Below are positions 41,639 through 50,232 of a stretch of 64,000 bases of DNA, one piece after another (the first letter of the stretch is position 1; each line of letters begins with the position of its first letter). This DNA is from Chloroflexota bacterium (GTDB taxonomy: Bacteria; Chloroflexota; Limnocylindria; P2-11E), in the NCBI GenBank assembly GCA_027310565.1, contig DAIDAP010000027.1:1-64000 (forward strand). The letters run 5' to 3'. The position numbers and the translations under genes were made by a program. A model generated the notes under the pieces. The model was not told the origin of the DNA, did no database searches, and was given only the letters and a program-made list of their open reading frames with translations.

Positions 41639-42628
41639 ATGGGCGCTCCCCGGCCACCTCTGACGCTCCCCCTGGTCGCGCCCGGCGTGCGGCGCATCGC
41701 GGTCCCGCTCCCCATCCCCGCGCTCAAGATCGTCAACGTCTACCTCGTCGAGGGAGAGCGCGGCTGGTCGCTCGTCGACTCGGGGATCCACACGGCCGAG
41801 GCGGAGCGCGCGCTCCGTGACGCGCTCGCGACCGAGCATCTCGCGTTCGGCCACCTGCGCCGCGCGTTCGTCACGCACCTGCACCCCGACCACCTCGGCA
41901 TGGCCGGGACGCTCGAGGCCGCCGGCGTCGAGGTGCTCATGCACGCGCCCGAGATCCGGAGCGCGCGCTACCTCTGGAGCAGGGACTACGCGGCGCTCGA
42001 CCGCGTGTTCGCGTGGTTCGAGCGCCACGGCATGCCGCCGGACGTGGACCGCGGCATGCGCGACGCGTGGATCGCCATGGGCGATCTGGTGGACCCGTTC
42101 ACGCTCGTGCCGGTGGACGATGGCGCGACGGTCGACCTGGGCGGCCGCGAGGCGCGCGTGCGCTGGACGCCCGGCCACACCGACCACCACGCGGTGCTCG
42201 TCGACGAGCGCGACGGCATCCTCTTCTCCGGCGACCACGTGCTCCCCCGCATCACCTCGAACGTGGGCCTGTATCCGTACACGCGCGACGATCCGCTCGG
42301 CGACTTCCTCGACGCGCTCCGCCGCGTCCGCGGCCTGGCGGTGACGCGGGTGCTGCCGGCGCACGGCGAGCCGTTCGACGACCTCGCCGGCCGCGTCGAC
42401 GAGATCCTCGCGCACCACGACGCGCGGCTCGACGCGGTGCTCGCCGCGGTCGGCGGCCGCGAGCGCACCGCCTACGCGGTCGCGCGGGATCTCTTCCCGG
42501 TGCTGCGCTCGGCGCACGAGGAGCGCTTCGCGCTCGCGGAGACGCTCGCGCACCTGCGTTACCTCGAACGGCGCGGCCGCGCCCGTGAGATCGACGGGGC
42601 GCCGGCGCGCTGGGCGGTCATCGGCTGA
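41639..42628 (+). CDS. Metallo-beta-lactamase-fold hydrolase
   Basis: This 329-residue protein of the MBL superfamily, glyoxalase-II-like group, has the metal motif THLHPDHLGMAG, WTPGHTDHHAVLVDERDGILFSGDHVLP with the second His and bridging Asp, and LPAHGEPF. The C-terminal 90 residues form a helical domain (VDEILAHHDARLDAVLAAV, LRYLERRGRAREI) as in LACTB2-like and CoA-thioesterase-type members. The ATG at 41639 is selected because homology starts there; an upstream in-frame extension would run antisense through the tRNA gene. It ends convergent with the CoA-transferase gene, overlapping it by 11 bp. The substrate is unknown. Confidence 0.85.
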   Translation: MGAPRPPLTLPLVAPGVRRIAVPLPIPALKIVNVYLVEGERGWSLVDSGIHTAEAERALRDALATEHLAFGHLRRAFVTHLHPDHLGMAGTLEAAGVEVLMHAPEIRSARYLWSRDYAALDRVFAWFERHGMPPDVDRGMRDAWIAMGDLVDPFTLVPVDDGATVDLGGREARVRWTPGHTDHHAVLVDERDGILFSGDHVLPRITSNVGLYPYTRDDPLGDFLDALRRVRGLAVTRVLPAHGEPFDDLAGRVDEILAHHDARLDAVLAAVGGRERTAYAVARDLFPVLRSAHEERFALAETLAHLRYLERRGRAREIDGAPARWAVIG

Positions 42629-43871
42629 CGCGCGCCGCCTCCTCGAGCGAGGCGCGATGCCGCGGGTGCGCGATCTCGATCAGCCGGCGGGCGCGCTCGC
42701 GGAGCGTCGCGCCACGCAGGTCGGCCACGCCGTACTCGGTGACCACGAGCCCGACGTCGCTGCGCGCGGTCGTCACCGGGCCGGAGAGCCGCGCGACGAT
42801 GCGGCTGGCCTCCCCCGCGGTCGAGGGCAGCGCCACGATCGCGCGGCCGTCCTCCGACGCCGCCGCCGCGCGCAGGTAGTCCACCTGTCCTCCGACCAGA
42901 CCGACGTACTCCCCGCTCACGGCCTCGGCGTTGACCTGACCGGTGAGGTCGACCTCGAGCGCGGAGTTCAGCGCCACGAAGCGGCGGAGCCGGGCGAGCG
43001 TCGCGTAGCCGTGCGTCCGCGCGACGGGCGCCATCAGGATGCCGGGGTTGCGGTCGGCGAAGTCGTACAGCCGCCGCGTGCCGACGAGCAGGCAGGCCGT
43101 GCTCGTGCCGGCGTCGACCTCCTTGTGCTCGTTGGTGACGACGCCGGCCTCCATGAGGTCGGCGATCCGATCGCCCAGGACCGCCGTGTGCACCCCGAGC
43201 CCGCGACGCCCGCCGAGCCCGGCGAGCACGGCCTCGGGGACGGCGCCGATCCCGACCTGGAGCGTGGCGCGGTCGGGGAGCTGCGCCTCGACGTGGGCGG
43301 CGATGCGCCGCTCGACCTCGCCGAACGGCGACGGCGCGACCTCGACCGGCGCGCGCGAGGTCTCCACGAGCACGTCGATGTCCGCCTCGTGGAGCGGCTC
43401 GGCGCAGACGGTCGCCGGGACCCCGTCGCTCGCCTCGGCGACGACGACGCGCGCGCGATCGACGGCGCCGCGGACGTAGTCGCTCGCGAGCCCGAGGCTG
43501 TACTCGCCGGATCGTGAGCCGCGCGCGACCTGGATGAGCACGACGTCCACGCGCAGGCCGCCGCCGCGCACCAGCCGGTCGACGGTGGTCGCGTGGAGCG
43601 GCGCGACGTCGAGCACCCCGGCCTGCGCGAGCCGGCGCACCGACCCCGCTCCGCCGAGGCCGACGAACTCGACGTCGTCCGCCTGCTCCGCGCGCAGCGT
43701 CGCCGAGAACGACGCTCCGACGAAGACCCGGAAGGGCCCGATCGCGTGCCGCTGCGCCAGCAGCCGCTCCGTCAGCGACAGCGGCTCGCCGCAGGCCTGA
43801 CCCCACAGCACGGTGTCGCCGGGACGCACCATCCGGGTGAAGTCGAGCTCGTCGATGGGCAGCCGCCGCAC
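42618..43871 (-). CDS. Acetyl-CoA hydrolase / 4-hydroxybutyrate CoA-transferase family protein
   Basis: This 417-residue protein of the family-I CoA-transferase group (Cat1/AbfT/acetyl-CoA hydrolase) has VRPGDTVLWGQACGEPLSLTERLLAQ at the N-terminus, LQVGIGAVPEAVLAGL and GVHTAVLGDRIADLMEAGVVTNEHKEVDAGTSTACLLVG. The catalytic-Glu region is VALNSALEVDLTGQVNAEAVSG, and VVTEYGVADLRGATLRERARRLIEIAHPRHR ends the protein. The GTG at 43871 is chosen because homology begins at RRLPIDELDF and the divergent racemase gene starts 40 bp away. It moves CoA between short acyl groups; the exact pair is unknown. Confidence 0.85.
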   Translation of the reverse strand: MRRLPIDELDFTRMVRPGDTVLWGQACGEPLSLTERLLAQRHAIGPFRVFVGASFSATLRAEQADDVEFVGLGGAGSVRRLAQAGVLDVAPLHATTVDRLVRGGGLRVDVVLIQVARGSRSGEYSLGLASDYVRGAVDRARVVVAEASDGVPATVCAEPLHEADIDVLVETSRAPVEVAPSPFGEVERRIAAHVEAQLPDRATLQVGIGAVPEAVLAGLGGRRGLGVHTAVLGDRIADLMEAGVVTNEHKEVDAGTSTACLLVGTRRLYDFADRNPGILMAPVARTHGYATLARLRRFVALNSALEVDLTGQVNAEAVSGEYVGLVGGQVDYLRAAAASEDGRAIVALPSTAGEASRIVARLSGPVTTARSDVGLVVTEYGVADLRGATLRERARRLIEIAHPRHRASLEEAARVSR

Positions 43872-43911
43872 GGCGTAGGTTGTAGCGCGAAGAGGCGCGG
43901 GAGGTCGCACC

Positions 43912-45063
43912 GTGGGTCCGCTCGCCGGCGTGCGCGTCGTGGAGCTCGCTGGGATCGGGCCCGCGCCGTTCTGCGCGATGCTGCTCGCGGACATGGGCGC
44001 CGACGTGCTGCGCGTGGACCGCACCGAGCCCGTCGACCTCGGCGTTCGCCTCGACCCCCGCTTCAACCTGCTCACCCGCGGCCGCCGCTCCGTGGCGATC
44101 GACCTCAAGCGCGCCGAGGGCCTCGCGGCCGCGAAGCGGCTGGTGACGCGCGCCGACGCGCTCATCGAGGGGTTCCGTCCGGGGGTCACCGAGCGGCTCG
44201 GGCTCGGCCCCGAGGCGTGCCTCGCGCTGAACCCCCGTCTGGTGTACGGGCGCGTCACCGGATGGGGGCAGGAGGGCCCGCTCAGCGCCGCCGCCGGCCA
44301 CGACATCGACTACATCGCCCTCGCCGGCGCGCTCGGCGCGATCGGCCCCCGTGACGGCGCGCCGGTCCCGCCGCTGAACCTCCTCGCCGACTACGGCGGC
44401 GGCGGGCTCTACCTCGCCTTCGGCGTGCTCTGCGCGCTCCTCGAGACGCGCGCGTCGGGCCGCGGGCAGGTCATCGACGCGGCGATGGTCGACTGCGTGG
44501 CCTCGCTCCTGGCGAGCACGTTCGGCCAGCTCGCGGCCGGCACGTGGACCGAGGCGCGCGGGTCGAACGCGCTCGACGGCGGGGCCCCGTGGTACGCGGC
44601 GTACGAGACCGCCGACGGCAAGCACGTCGCGGTCGGCGCGATCGAGCCCAAGTTCTACGCGGAGCTGCTGCGGCGGCTCGGGCTCGACCCCGCGTCGCTC
44701 CCGGCGCAGCACGACCGCGCCGGCTGGCCGATGCTGCGCGAGCGCCTCGCGCGCGTCTTCCGCTCCAAGACGCGCGACGAATGGTGCGCGATCCTCGAGG
44801 GCACCGACGCGTGCTTCGCGCCCGTCCTGGGCCTCGCCGAGGCGCCGCGCCACCGGCACAACCGCGCGCGCGGCACGTTCGTCGAGATCGACGGGGTGAC
44901 GCAGCCGGCTCCGGCGCCGCGGTTCAGCCGCACGCCCGGAGCGGTGCGCGCCGGCCCGGCGCTGCCGGGGCAGCACACCGACGAGGCGCTCCGCGACTGG
45001 GGCTTCACGCGCGCGGAGCTCGCGTCCCTCCGCGCGAGCGGCGCGATCGCCGGCGGACGTTGA
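43912..45063 (+). CDS. mcr: Alpha-methylacyl-CoA racemase-like family III CoA-transferase
   Basis: This 383-residue protein of the CaiB/BaiF fold carries the racemase-type N-terminus LAGVRVVELAGIGPAPFCAMLLADMGADVLRVDR. The catalytic His/Asp region is typical (SAAAGHDIDYIALAGALGAIG, then NLLADYGGGGLYLAFGVLCALLE), and DGGAPWYAAYETADGKHVAVGAIEPKFYAELLRRLG follows. Such enzymes epimerise 2-methylacyl-CoAs for beta-oxidation of branched fatty acids. The GTG start follows GGGAGG at 7 bases. It is divergent from the CoA-transferase gene, so the two may share regulation. Confidence 0.88.
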   Translation: MGPLAGVRVVELAGIGPAPFCAMLLADMGADVLRVDRTEPVDLGVRLDPRFNLLTRGRRSVAIDLKRAEGLAAAKRLVTRADALIEGFRPGVTERLGLGPEACLALNPRLVYGRVTGWGQEGPLSAAAGHDIDYIALAGALGAIGPRDGAPVPPLNLLADYGGGGLYLAFGVLCALLETRASGRGQVIDAAMVDCVASLLASTFGQLAAGTWTEARGSNALDGGAPWYAAYETADGKHVAVGAIEPKFYAELLRRLGLDPASLPAQHDRAGWPMLRERLARVFRSKTRDEWCAILEGTDACFAPVLGLAEAPRHRHNRARGTFVEIDGVTQPAPAPRFSRTPGAVRAGPALPGQHTDEALRDWGFTRAELASLRASGAIAGGR

Positions 45064-45125
45064 CGCAGGGTCGTTAGATTGGGAGGGCGAGCGTTCACCG
45101 ACGAGATCCGGGGAGGTGGAGCGCG

Positions 45126-45302
45126 ATGGCGATGTACGACTACGAGTGCGGCGCCTGCGGGAGGCGGTTCGAGGTGCGCATGTCGATGAGCGAGCACGAT
45201 CGCCGCAAGGACGATCCGCCGGCGTGCCCCGCGTGCGGCAAGACGGAGACGCACCAGCTCGCGTCGCTCGTCAGCTGCAAGATCCCCAGCGGGTACGCCT
45301 AG
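45126..45302 (+). CDS. FmdB-type small zinc-ribbon protein
   Basis: This 58-residue protein starts MAMYDYECGACGRRFE and carries a second pair in ACPACGK: the two CxxC knuckles of the FmdB/CxxC_CxxC_SSSS family of putative regulatory proteins. The ribosome site GGGGAGGTGG lies just upstream of the ATG at 45126; a second ATG two codons later is possible. A GC-rich hairpin begins at the stop codon. Its partner or target is unknown. Confidence 0.85.
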   Translation: MAMYDYECGACGRRFEVRMSMSEHDRRKDDPPACPACGKTETHQLASLVSCKIPSGYA

Positions 45303-45320
45303 CCCCCGCGGCCGGGGGCT
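45301..45320. terminator. GC-rich hairpin between convergent genes
   Basis: AGCCCCCG and CGGGGGCT form a perfect 8-bp stem around CGGC, starting at the stop codon of the zinc-ribbon gene and ending 25 bp before the stop of the convergent HD gene. There is no T-tract on either strand, so this would be an atypical bidirectional terminator. Confidence 0.5.
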
Positions 45321-45344
45321 GCGCGTGCCGCGCGGCTCGGCGCG

Positions 45345-45956
45345 TCAGAGCGGCGAGCGGTACGTCTGCAGCGTGCGGGGCTCCTCCCGGGCGTTCGCCT
45401 TGAGGTGCCGCTGCACCACGCCGGGCCCCTGCTCGGGGAACACGTTGAGGCAGATCGGATCGAGGAGCAGAAAGAGCTGCGCCTCGCGCGTCTTCGGGAC
45501 GACCAGCGGTCCGGTGAAGGAGTGGGCCTCGCACATGTGCGCGAGCTGCTCGGAGCCGCCGACCTCGCGCACGATGCGCCCCGCCTCGATCGCGTGGTTG
45601 TACCCGGGGAGCGCCTCGATCGCGCCGTCCCGCTCGGTGAACTCGATCACCTTCGCCGCGTCGTGTACGTACGCGGCCGTCCGGAAGAGATCGAGATCGA
45701 GCCGCTGATCCCATAGCTCGCGCTCCAGCGGGACGAGCGTCTCGACGACCCGCACCATCGCGTCGACGTGCTTGACGAGGTTGCCGTGCGTCGGGATGGG
45801 CATGCTCGGGTGGAGCGGGATGCGCGCGACGTCGCTCCACGCGGGATTGCGCTCGGACACGTGGCGCCAGACGTCGAACACGAGCGCGCGCTGCCGCTGG
45901 TCGGAGATCTTCTCGATGCCGGGGAAGGCGCGGACGAGGGCGTCCCTGCCGATCAC
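45345..45956 (-). CDS. HD-domain phosphohydrolase-like protein
   Basis: This 203-residue protein contains an HD-type metal site spread as in small HD phosphohydrolases: THGNLVKHVDAM, then AAYVHDAAKVIEF with the HD pair, then GYNHAIEAGRIV and CEAHSFTG. The N-terminus (FPGIEKISDQRQRALVFDVW) and the C-terminal part are unfamiliar. It probably hydrolyses a phosphate ester or nucleotide. The ATG at 45956 is 47 bp from tRNA-Gly, which is encoded upstream on the same strand. Confidence 0.75.
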   Translation of the reverse strand: MIGRDALVRAFPGIEKISDQRQRALVFDVWRHVSERNPAWSDVARIPLHPSMPIPTHGNLVKHVDAMVRVVETLVPLERELWDQRLDLDLFRTAAYVHDAAKVIEFTERDGAIEALPGYNHAIEAGRIVREVGGSEQLAHMCEAHSFTGPLVVPKTREAQLFLLLDPICLNVFPEQGPGVVQRHLKANAREEPRTLQTYRSPL

Positions 45957-46003
45957 GAGGGGACTATAGGGTGGAGCGCGCGCCGGGCGCCGACGAGACT
46001 CGG

Positions 46004-46077
46004 AGCGGGAGACGGGTCTCGAACCCGCGACCTGCTGCTTGGAAGGCAGCCGCTCATACCAACTGAGCTACTCCCGC
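46004..46077 (-). tRNA. tRNA-Gly (anticodon TCC)
   Basis: The 74-nt cloverleaf on the minus strand has acceptor GCGGGAG pairing with CTCCCGC, a D-arm with GTTGGTA, an anticodon stem GCTGC/GCAGC enclosing CTTCCAA (TCC at 34-36), and the T loop TTCGAGA. The discriminator base is T, as usual for tRNA-Gly. CCA is not encoded. Confidence 0.97.
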
Positions 46078-46154
46078 GTCGGTGAACCGCCGCCGACGAC
46101 CGCGATCGCGATGGCGGTTCGCACCACAAAGGATATCGCACGCCACCGGACCGG

Positions 46155-46183
46155 CCGACGCTCGCCCGGAGGCGACGTATAGT
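46155..46183 (+). promoter_or_regulatory. Probable promoter of the M20 peptidase gene, leaderless
   Basis: TATAGT (46178-46183) is an almost ideal -10 and ends 8 bp before the GTG start. A -35-like CCGACG (46155-46160) lies 17 bp further up. The transcript would start at the GTG, and no ribosome site exists. Confidence 0.5.
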
Positions 46184-46191
46184 CGCTCGCG

Positions 46192-47637
46192 GTGACCGAC
46201 TTCGCCTCGACCCTCCTCGCCGGCGACCTCGCGCCGATCCGCGACGAGATCCGCCGGCGGCACGACGAGAGCATCCAGCGCTACCAGCACTGGGTCCGCA
46301 ACCCGTCGATCGCGGCGGAGAGCCGCGCGATGGACGAGGGGTGCCGGCTCGTGGCGGAGATGGCCCGCGACGCGGGTTTCCAGACCGCGAAGCGCGTCGA
46401 CAGCGACGGACACCCGGCCGTCTTCGCGACGCTCGACGCCGGCGCGCCGAAGACGTTCGGCCTCTACTTCATGTACGACGTGAAGCAGGCCGATCCGTCC
46501 GAGTGGTCCTCGCCGCCGTTCGAGGCGCGCATCGTCGAGAGGCCCGGCTTCGGCAAGGTCGTGATGGGCCGCGGCGCGGTGAACCAGAAGGGGCCCGAGG
46601 CGGCGTTCCTCGCGGCGCTGCACGCGATCAAGGGCGCCGGCAGGAAGATGCCGATCAACCTCGTCCTGGTCGCGGAGGGCGAGGAGGAGATCGGCTCGCC
46701 GCACTTCAAGCAGGTGGTGACGCAGCCCGAGGTCGCCGCGGCGCTGCGCAGGACCGTGGGCGTGGTGATGCCGAGCGCGAGCCAGGACCCGGACGGGAAC
46801 GTGGGCGTGCAGCTCGGCGCGAAGGGCGTCGTCGAGGTCGAGCTCGTCGCCAGCGGCGAGGCCTGGGGGCGCGGCCCCGGCATCGACGTGCACTCCTCGA
46901 ACCGCGCGCGCCTCGACAGCCCGGTGTTCCACCTGGTGCGGGCGCTGGCGACGCTCGTCACGGCGGACGGCGATCCCGCGATCGAGGGTTTCGGACGCGA
47001 GGCGCGTCCGGCGACGCCGCAGCAGAGGAAGATGCTCGACGACGCGGCGGTCCGTCTGTCGGAGGACACCGCGAAGAAGCTCCTCCACGTGAAGCGCTGG
47101 GCGCACGACGAGGGGTGGCGCGCGTCGCTCGAGCGGTTCCTGTTCACGCCGACCGTGAACATCGAGGGCCTGGTCGCGGGATACACCGGTCCGGGGGGCA
47201 AGACCATCCAGCCGCACCGGGCCGTCGCGAAGCTGGACCTGCGCCTGGTGCCGGACATGACGTACGAGGGCGCGCTGGCGCAGCTCCGCGCGCACCTCCG
47301 GAGCCGCGGGTTCGGCGACATCGAGGTGACCCCGGGCGGCGGGTACGACCCGAGCGACACGCCGGTCGAGGCGCCGCTCATCCAGGCGCAGATCGGCGTG
47401 CTCGAGCGCGCCGGCGTCCCCCACGCGGTCATGCCGCGCATCGCCGGGAGCTACCCCGGCTACGTCTTCACCGGCGCCCCGCTGCGTCTGCCCGCCGGCC
47501 ACTTCGGCCTGGGCCACGGCAGCGGCGCCCACGCGCCCGACGAGTACTTCGTCGTCGAGCCGGCCGACTCCAGGGTCGCCGACTGGGACGGCGCGGTCGC
47601 CTCCCACGTCGCCTATCTCTTCGCGCTCGCGCGCTGA
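46192..47637 (+). CDS. M20-family peptidase/deacylase with altered metal ligands
   Basis: This 481-residue protein has the M20 dinuclear metallopeptidase framework, including EGEEEIGSPHF near residue 162 and a dimerisation domain. The first metal motif, usually GHYDVQP, reads FMYDVKQ (residues 93-99), so Met94 replaces the His ligand. The second, usually GRGAVDDKG, reads GRGAVNQKG (126-134), so Asn131 replaces the bridging Asp. The C-terminal His is visible in LGHGSGAHAPDEYF. Because two ligands are changed, activity, metal content or substrate may differ from dipeptidases. The GTG start sits 8 bp after a TATAGT box. Confidence 0.8.
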   Translation: MTDFASTLLAGDLAPIRDEIRRRHDESIQRYQHWVRNPSIAAESRAMDEGCRLVAEMARDAGFQTAKRVDSDGHPAVFATLDAGAPKTFGLYFMYDVKQADPSEWSSPPFEARIVERPGFGKVVMGRGAVNQKGPEAAFLAALHAIKGAGRKMPINLVLVAEGEEEIGSPHFKQVVTQPEVAAALRRTVGVVMPSASQDPDGNVGVQLGAKGVVEVELVASGEAWGRGPGIDVHSSNRARLDSPVFHLVRALATLVTADGDPAIEGFGREARPATPQQRKMLDDAAVRLSEDTAKKLLHVKRWAHDEGWRASLERFLFTPTVNIEGLVAGYTGPGGKTIQPHRAVAKLDLRLVPDMTYEGALAQLRAHLRSRGFGDIEVTPGGGYDPSDTPVEAPLIQAQIGVLERAGVPHAVMPRIAGSYPGYVFTGAPLRLPAGHFGLGHGSGAHAPDEYFVVEPADSRVADWDGAVASHVAYLFALAR

Positions 47638-47684
47638 GAGCGGCGCCGCGCGGACCCCCCACCGAAGCAACAGGAGGCTTGCCT

Positions 47685-48890
47685 GTGTCTCACAAAACGC
47701 GCCGAGCGTCGTTTAGAGTCGTCGTGATGCGCAGCGCTCTCTCGACCGCTTCCCGCTTCGTCGTCGTCACGCTCGCCGTCGCGCTCGCGGCGAGCGCGTG
47801 CGGCGCCGAAGCGGTCCGCTTCGAGGGCTCGCCGACGCCCAGCGCTTCGCCCACCCCGAGTCCGACGCCCGTGCCGACCCCGTCGCCGACCCCGGTCCCC
47901 ACGCCCACGCCGACGCCCGACCCGGAGGCCCGCTGCACGCAGTGCTGGCCGCTCAACGGCAAGCCGCTCGCCGACCTCGGCGCCGCGCAGAAGCGTCCGC
48001 TCCTCGTGAAGATCGACAACGCGCCGGCCGCGCGGCCCCACTACGGGATCACCCAGGCCGACATGGTCATCGAGGAGATCGTCGAGGGCGGGGTGACGCG
48101 GCTCGCGGCCGTCTTCCAGTCGCAGGACCCGAAGGTCGTGGGCAACGTGCGCTCCGCGCGGCTGGCCGACCGCTCGCTCGCGCAGATGGTGCAGGGCGCG
48201 ATCGTGTACTCCGGGACCTCCGCGTACGCGTGGAGCCTCATCAGGGAGGACGCCGCCGCGGGCAAGTACGTCGAGCTCTCCGCCGACCACAGCGGCGGCT
48301 ACTACCGCGTCAGCTCTCGCGGCTCGCCCTACAACATGTTCACCAGCGCGCAGGCGCAGCGCGACGTCCTCACCGAGATGGGCCGCTCGACGGTGAAGGC
48401 CGTGCCCGCGTGGCCGTTCTTCGCCGATACGGCGCACGATCCGGCGAGCGGCGGCATGGAGGGCGCCGCGCCGGCGACCGTCATCACCATCCCCTACCGC
48501 GAGGACCGGGTCCTGGTGAGGTACGACTACGACGCCGCCTCTCGCACCTACGCGCGCTACCAGAACAACAACGGCGTCCCGGTCCGCGACGTGGACGCGG
48601 CGAACGGCCAGCCCGTCGCCGCGGCGCAGGTCGTGGTCATCCAGACCGACATCTGGGACGTCCCGCAGATCGTCGACGCGTCCGGCGCCCTGTCGAACGA
48701 CCAGCGTCTCACGGGCACCGGGACCGCGTGGATCTTCCGCGACGGCCTCCGTCAGCAGGTCACGTGGTCGCGCGCGAACGACACCTCGGCCTTCACCTTC
48801 ACGAACGCGGCCGGCAAGCAGGTCACCTTCAACCCCGGCCAGACGTGGCTGCACATCATCCCGACCACGATGACGGTGTCGTCGCGCTAG
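47685..48890 (+). CDS. DUF3048 lipoprotein
   Basis: This 401-residue exported protein has the lipobox LAVALAASACGAEA and then a long Pro/Thr/Ser linker (SPTPSPTPVPTPSPTPVPTP) typical of Chloroflexota and Firmicutes surface lipoproteins. The DUF3048 domain begins at RPLLVKIDNAPAARPHYGITQADMVIEEIVEGGVTRLAAVFQS, with VGNVRSARLADRSLAQM, and its C-terminal half has WSRANDTSAFTFTNAAGKQVTFNPGQTWLHIIP. The GTG at 47685 is chosen because AGGAGG lies 7 bases upstream; an internal ATG at 47727 is the alternative. The function of the family is unknown, with a cell-envelope role likely. The 3' end overlaps the convergent MFS gene by 35 bp. Confidence 0.85.
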   Translation: MSHKTRRASFRVVVMRSALSTASRFVVVTLAVALAASACGAEAVRFEGSPTPSASPTPSPTPVPTPSPTPVPTPTPTPDPEARCTQCWPLNGKPLADLGAAQKRPLLVKIDNAPAARPHYGITQADMVIEEIVEGGVTRLAAVFQSQDPKVVGNVRSARLADRSLAQMVQGAIVYSGTSAYAWSLIREDAAAGKYVELSADHSGGYYRVSSRGSPYNMFTSAQAQRDVLTEMGRSTVKAVPAWPFFADTAHDPASGGMEGAAPATVITIPYREDRVLVRYDYDAASRTYARYQNNNGVPVRDVDAANGQPVAAAQVVVIQTDIWDVPQIVDASGALSNDQRLTGTGTAWIFRDGLRQQVTWSRANDTSAFTFTNAAGKQVTFNPGQTWLHIIPTTMTVSSR

Positions 48891-50124
48891 CCGGCTCGAG
48901 CCGGCGCAGCCGCGGCAGCGGCGAGAAGACGAGCCAGCCGACCGCCAGGAGCGTCCCCGCCCACCCCACCGCGATGGCCGCGCGCACGCCGAACGCCTCC
49001 GCGACCGCGGCCGCGACCAGCGCGCCGAACGGCGCGACGCCGTGGCTCAGGAAGTCGATCGTCGCCCTGACGCGGCCGAGGACGCGGTCCGGCGTCACCG
49101 TCTGGGCGACCGTGTCGAAGCCGATCCACCCGATCGTCTGCAGCCCGTCGCCCACGAGCTGCGGGACGAGCAGCATGGCCGTCGCGACGACGAGCGGCCC
49201 GCTCGCGAGCGGCGTGAGGATGCCTACGAGCGCGCTCGCGACCGCGCACCCGACGAACGCCGGGCCGACGCCGAACCGCCCCGACACGCGCGTCGCGACG
49301 AGCGAGCCGGCGAGCGACCCGATGCCGCCGGCGGAGATGACGATCCCGAGCAGGAGCGGCGAGAGCCCGAGGACGTCGAGCAGGAACAGCGCGTACAGCG
49401 CGCCGTAGAACGAGCCGAAGAAGTGGCTCGTCATCGAGCTCGCCGCCATCGGGAAGAGCAGCGGGTGGCCGCGCACGACGCCGGCGCCCTCGGCGACCTC
49501 GCGCGGCACCGACCGCCGCTCCGCGCGCGGCGGCCGCGGCGGCTCGGGCGCGCGGATCAGCGCGAGCGAGACGGCCGAGACGGCGAAGGAGACGGCGTCG
49601 ACGAGGATCGCGAACGGCGCGCCCACGGCCTGGACGAGGGCCCCGGCGAACCCCGGGCCGCCGACCTCGGCGAGCGACTCGCTCGCGGCGATCTTGCTGT
49701 TTGCCTCGAGCACGCGGCCGACGCCGACGAGCGAGGGCACGTACGCGTAGTACGCCGAGCCGAACAGCGTCCCCAGGGCGGCGACGAGGAACGCCACGGC
49801 GTAGAGCAGCTCGAAGCGCAGCAGCCCCGTGGCGTACGCGGCCGGGATGGAGAGGAGCAGCGCGGCGCGCGCGACGTCGGTCGAGATGAGGAGCGGCAGG
49901 CGGCGCAGCCGGTCCACCCAGGCGCCGGCGGCCAGCCCGAAGAGGAGCACGCCGGAGGACGACGCGACGACCATGAGCGCCATCTCCAGCGGTCCCGCGC
50001 CGAGGACGAGGAGCGCGACGAGCGGCAGCGCGGTCCGCGTCACGATCGAGCCGACCTGCGACACGGTCTGGCCGGTCCAGAGCCTCAGGAAGTCGGAATG
50101 CCGCCAGAGCGACACGTCTGCCAT
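48856..50124 (-). CDS. MFS transporter (exporter type)
   Basis: This 422-residue protein has about 12 TM segments and the major-facilitator exporter pattern: LWRHSDFLRLWTGQTVSQVGSIVTRTALPLVALLVLG at the start, GLAAGAWVDRLRRLPLLISTDVARAALL containing the loop-2/3 motif, and GFDTVAQTVTPDRVLGRVRATIDFLSHGVAPFGAL. The nearest recognisable group is the EntS/MFS_3 family of putative macrolide or siderophore exporters. It is a single gene with no ligand-specific neighbours. Confidence 0.87.
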   Translation of the reverse strand: MADVSLWRHSDFLRLWTGQTVSQVGSIVTRTALPLVALLVLGAGPLEMALMVVASSSGVLLFGLAAGAWVDRLRRLPLLISTDVARAALLLSIPAAYATGLLRFELLYAVAFLVAALGTLFGSAYYAYVPSLVGVGRVLEANSKIAASESLAEVGGPGFAGALVQAVGAPFAILVDAVSFAVSAVSLALIRAPEPPRPPRAERRSVPREVAEGAGVVRGHPLLFPMAASSMTSHFFGSFYGALYALFLLDVLGLSPLLLGIVISAGGIGSLAGSLVATRVSGRFGVGPAFVGCAVASALVGILTPLASGPLVVATAMLLVPQLVGDGLQTIGWIGFDTVAQTVTPDRVLGRVRATIDFLSHGVAPFGALVAAAVAEAFGVRAAIAVGWAGTLLAVGWLVFSPLPRLRRLEPASATTPSSWSG

Positions 50125-50163
50125 CGAGCGCGCAGCCTAGCGTCACGCCCGCCGGCACAGCGC

Positions 50164-50189
50164 GAGGCCGGCGACGGCGCGCCGGCCTC
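50164..50189 (-). terminator. Hairpin downstream of hsp20
   Basis: GAGGCCGGCG and CGCCGGCCTC form a perfect 10-bp stem with a 6-base loop, 44 bp beyond the Hsp20 stop and 40 bp before the MFS start. It lacks a T-run, as do other hairpins of this window. Confidence 0.5.
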
Positions 50190-50232
50190 TCCCGCTGACC
50201 TCGTGCCCGCGCCGGCGCACGGGCGAGACGCT

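Noticed and set aside
43912-45063. Calling this gene formyl-CoA transferase (frc)
   Set aside because: The N-terminal GIGPAPFCAMLLADMGADV and the His/Asp spacing match alpha-methylacyl-CoA racemases better than formyl-CoA transferases.
47891-47934. The Pro/Thr/Ser repeat in the DUF3048 gene as a DNA repeat or CRISPR-like array
   Set aside because: It is a coding low-complexity linker after a lipobox; the repeat unit is two or three codons with no spacers.
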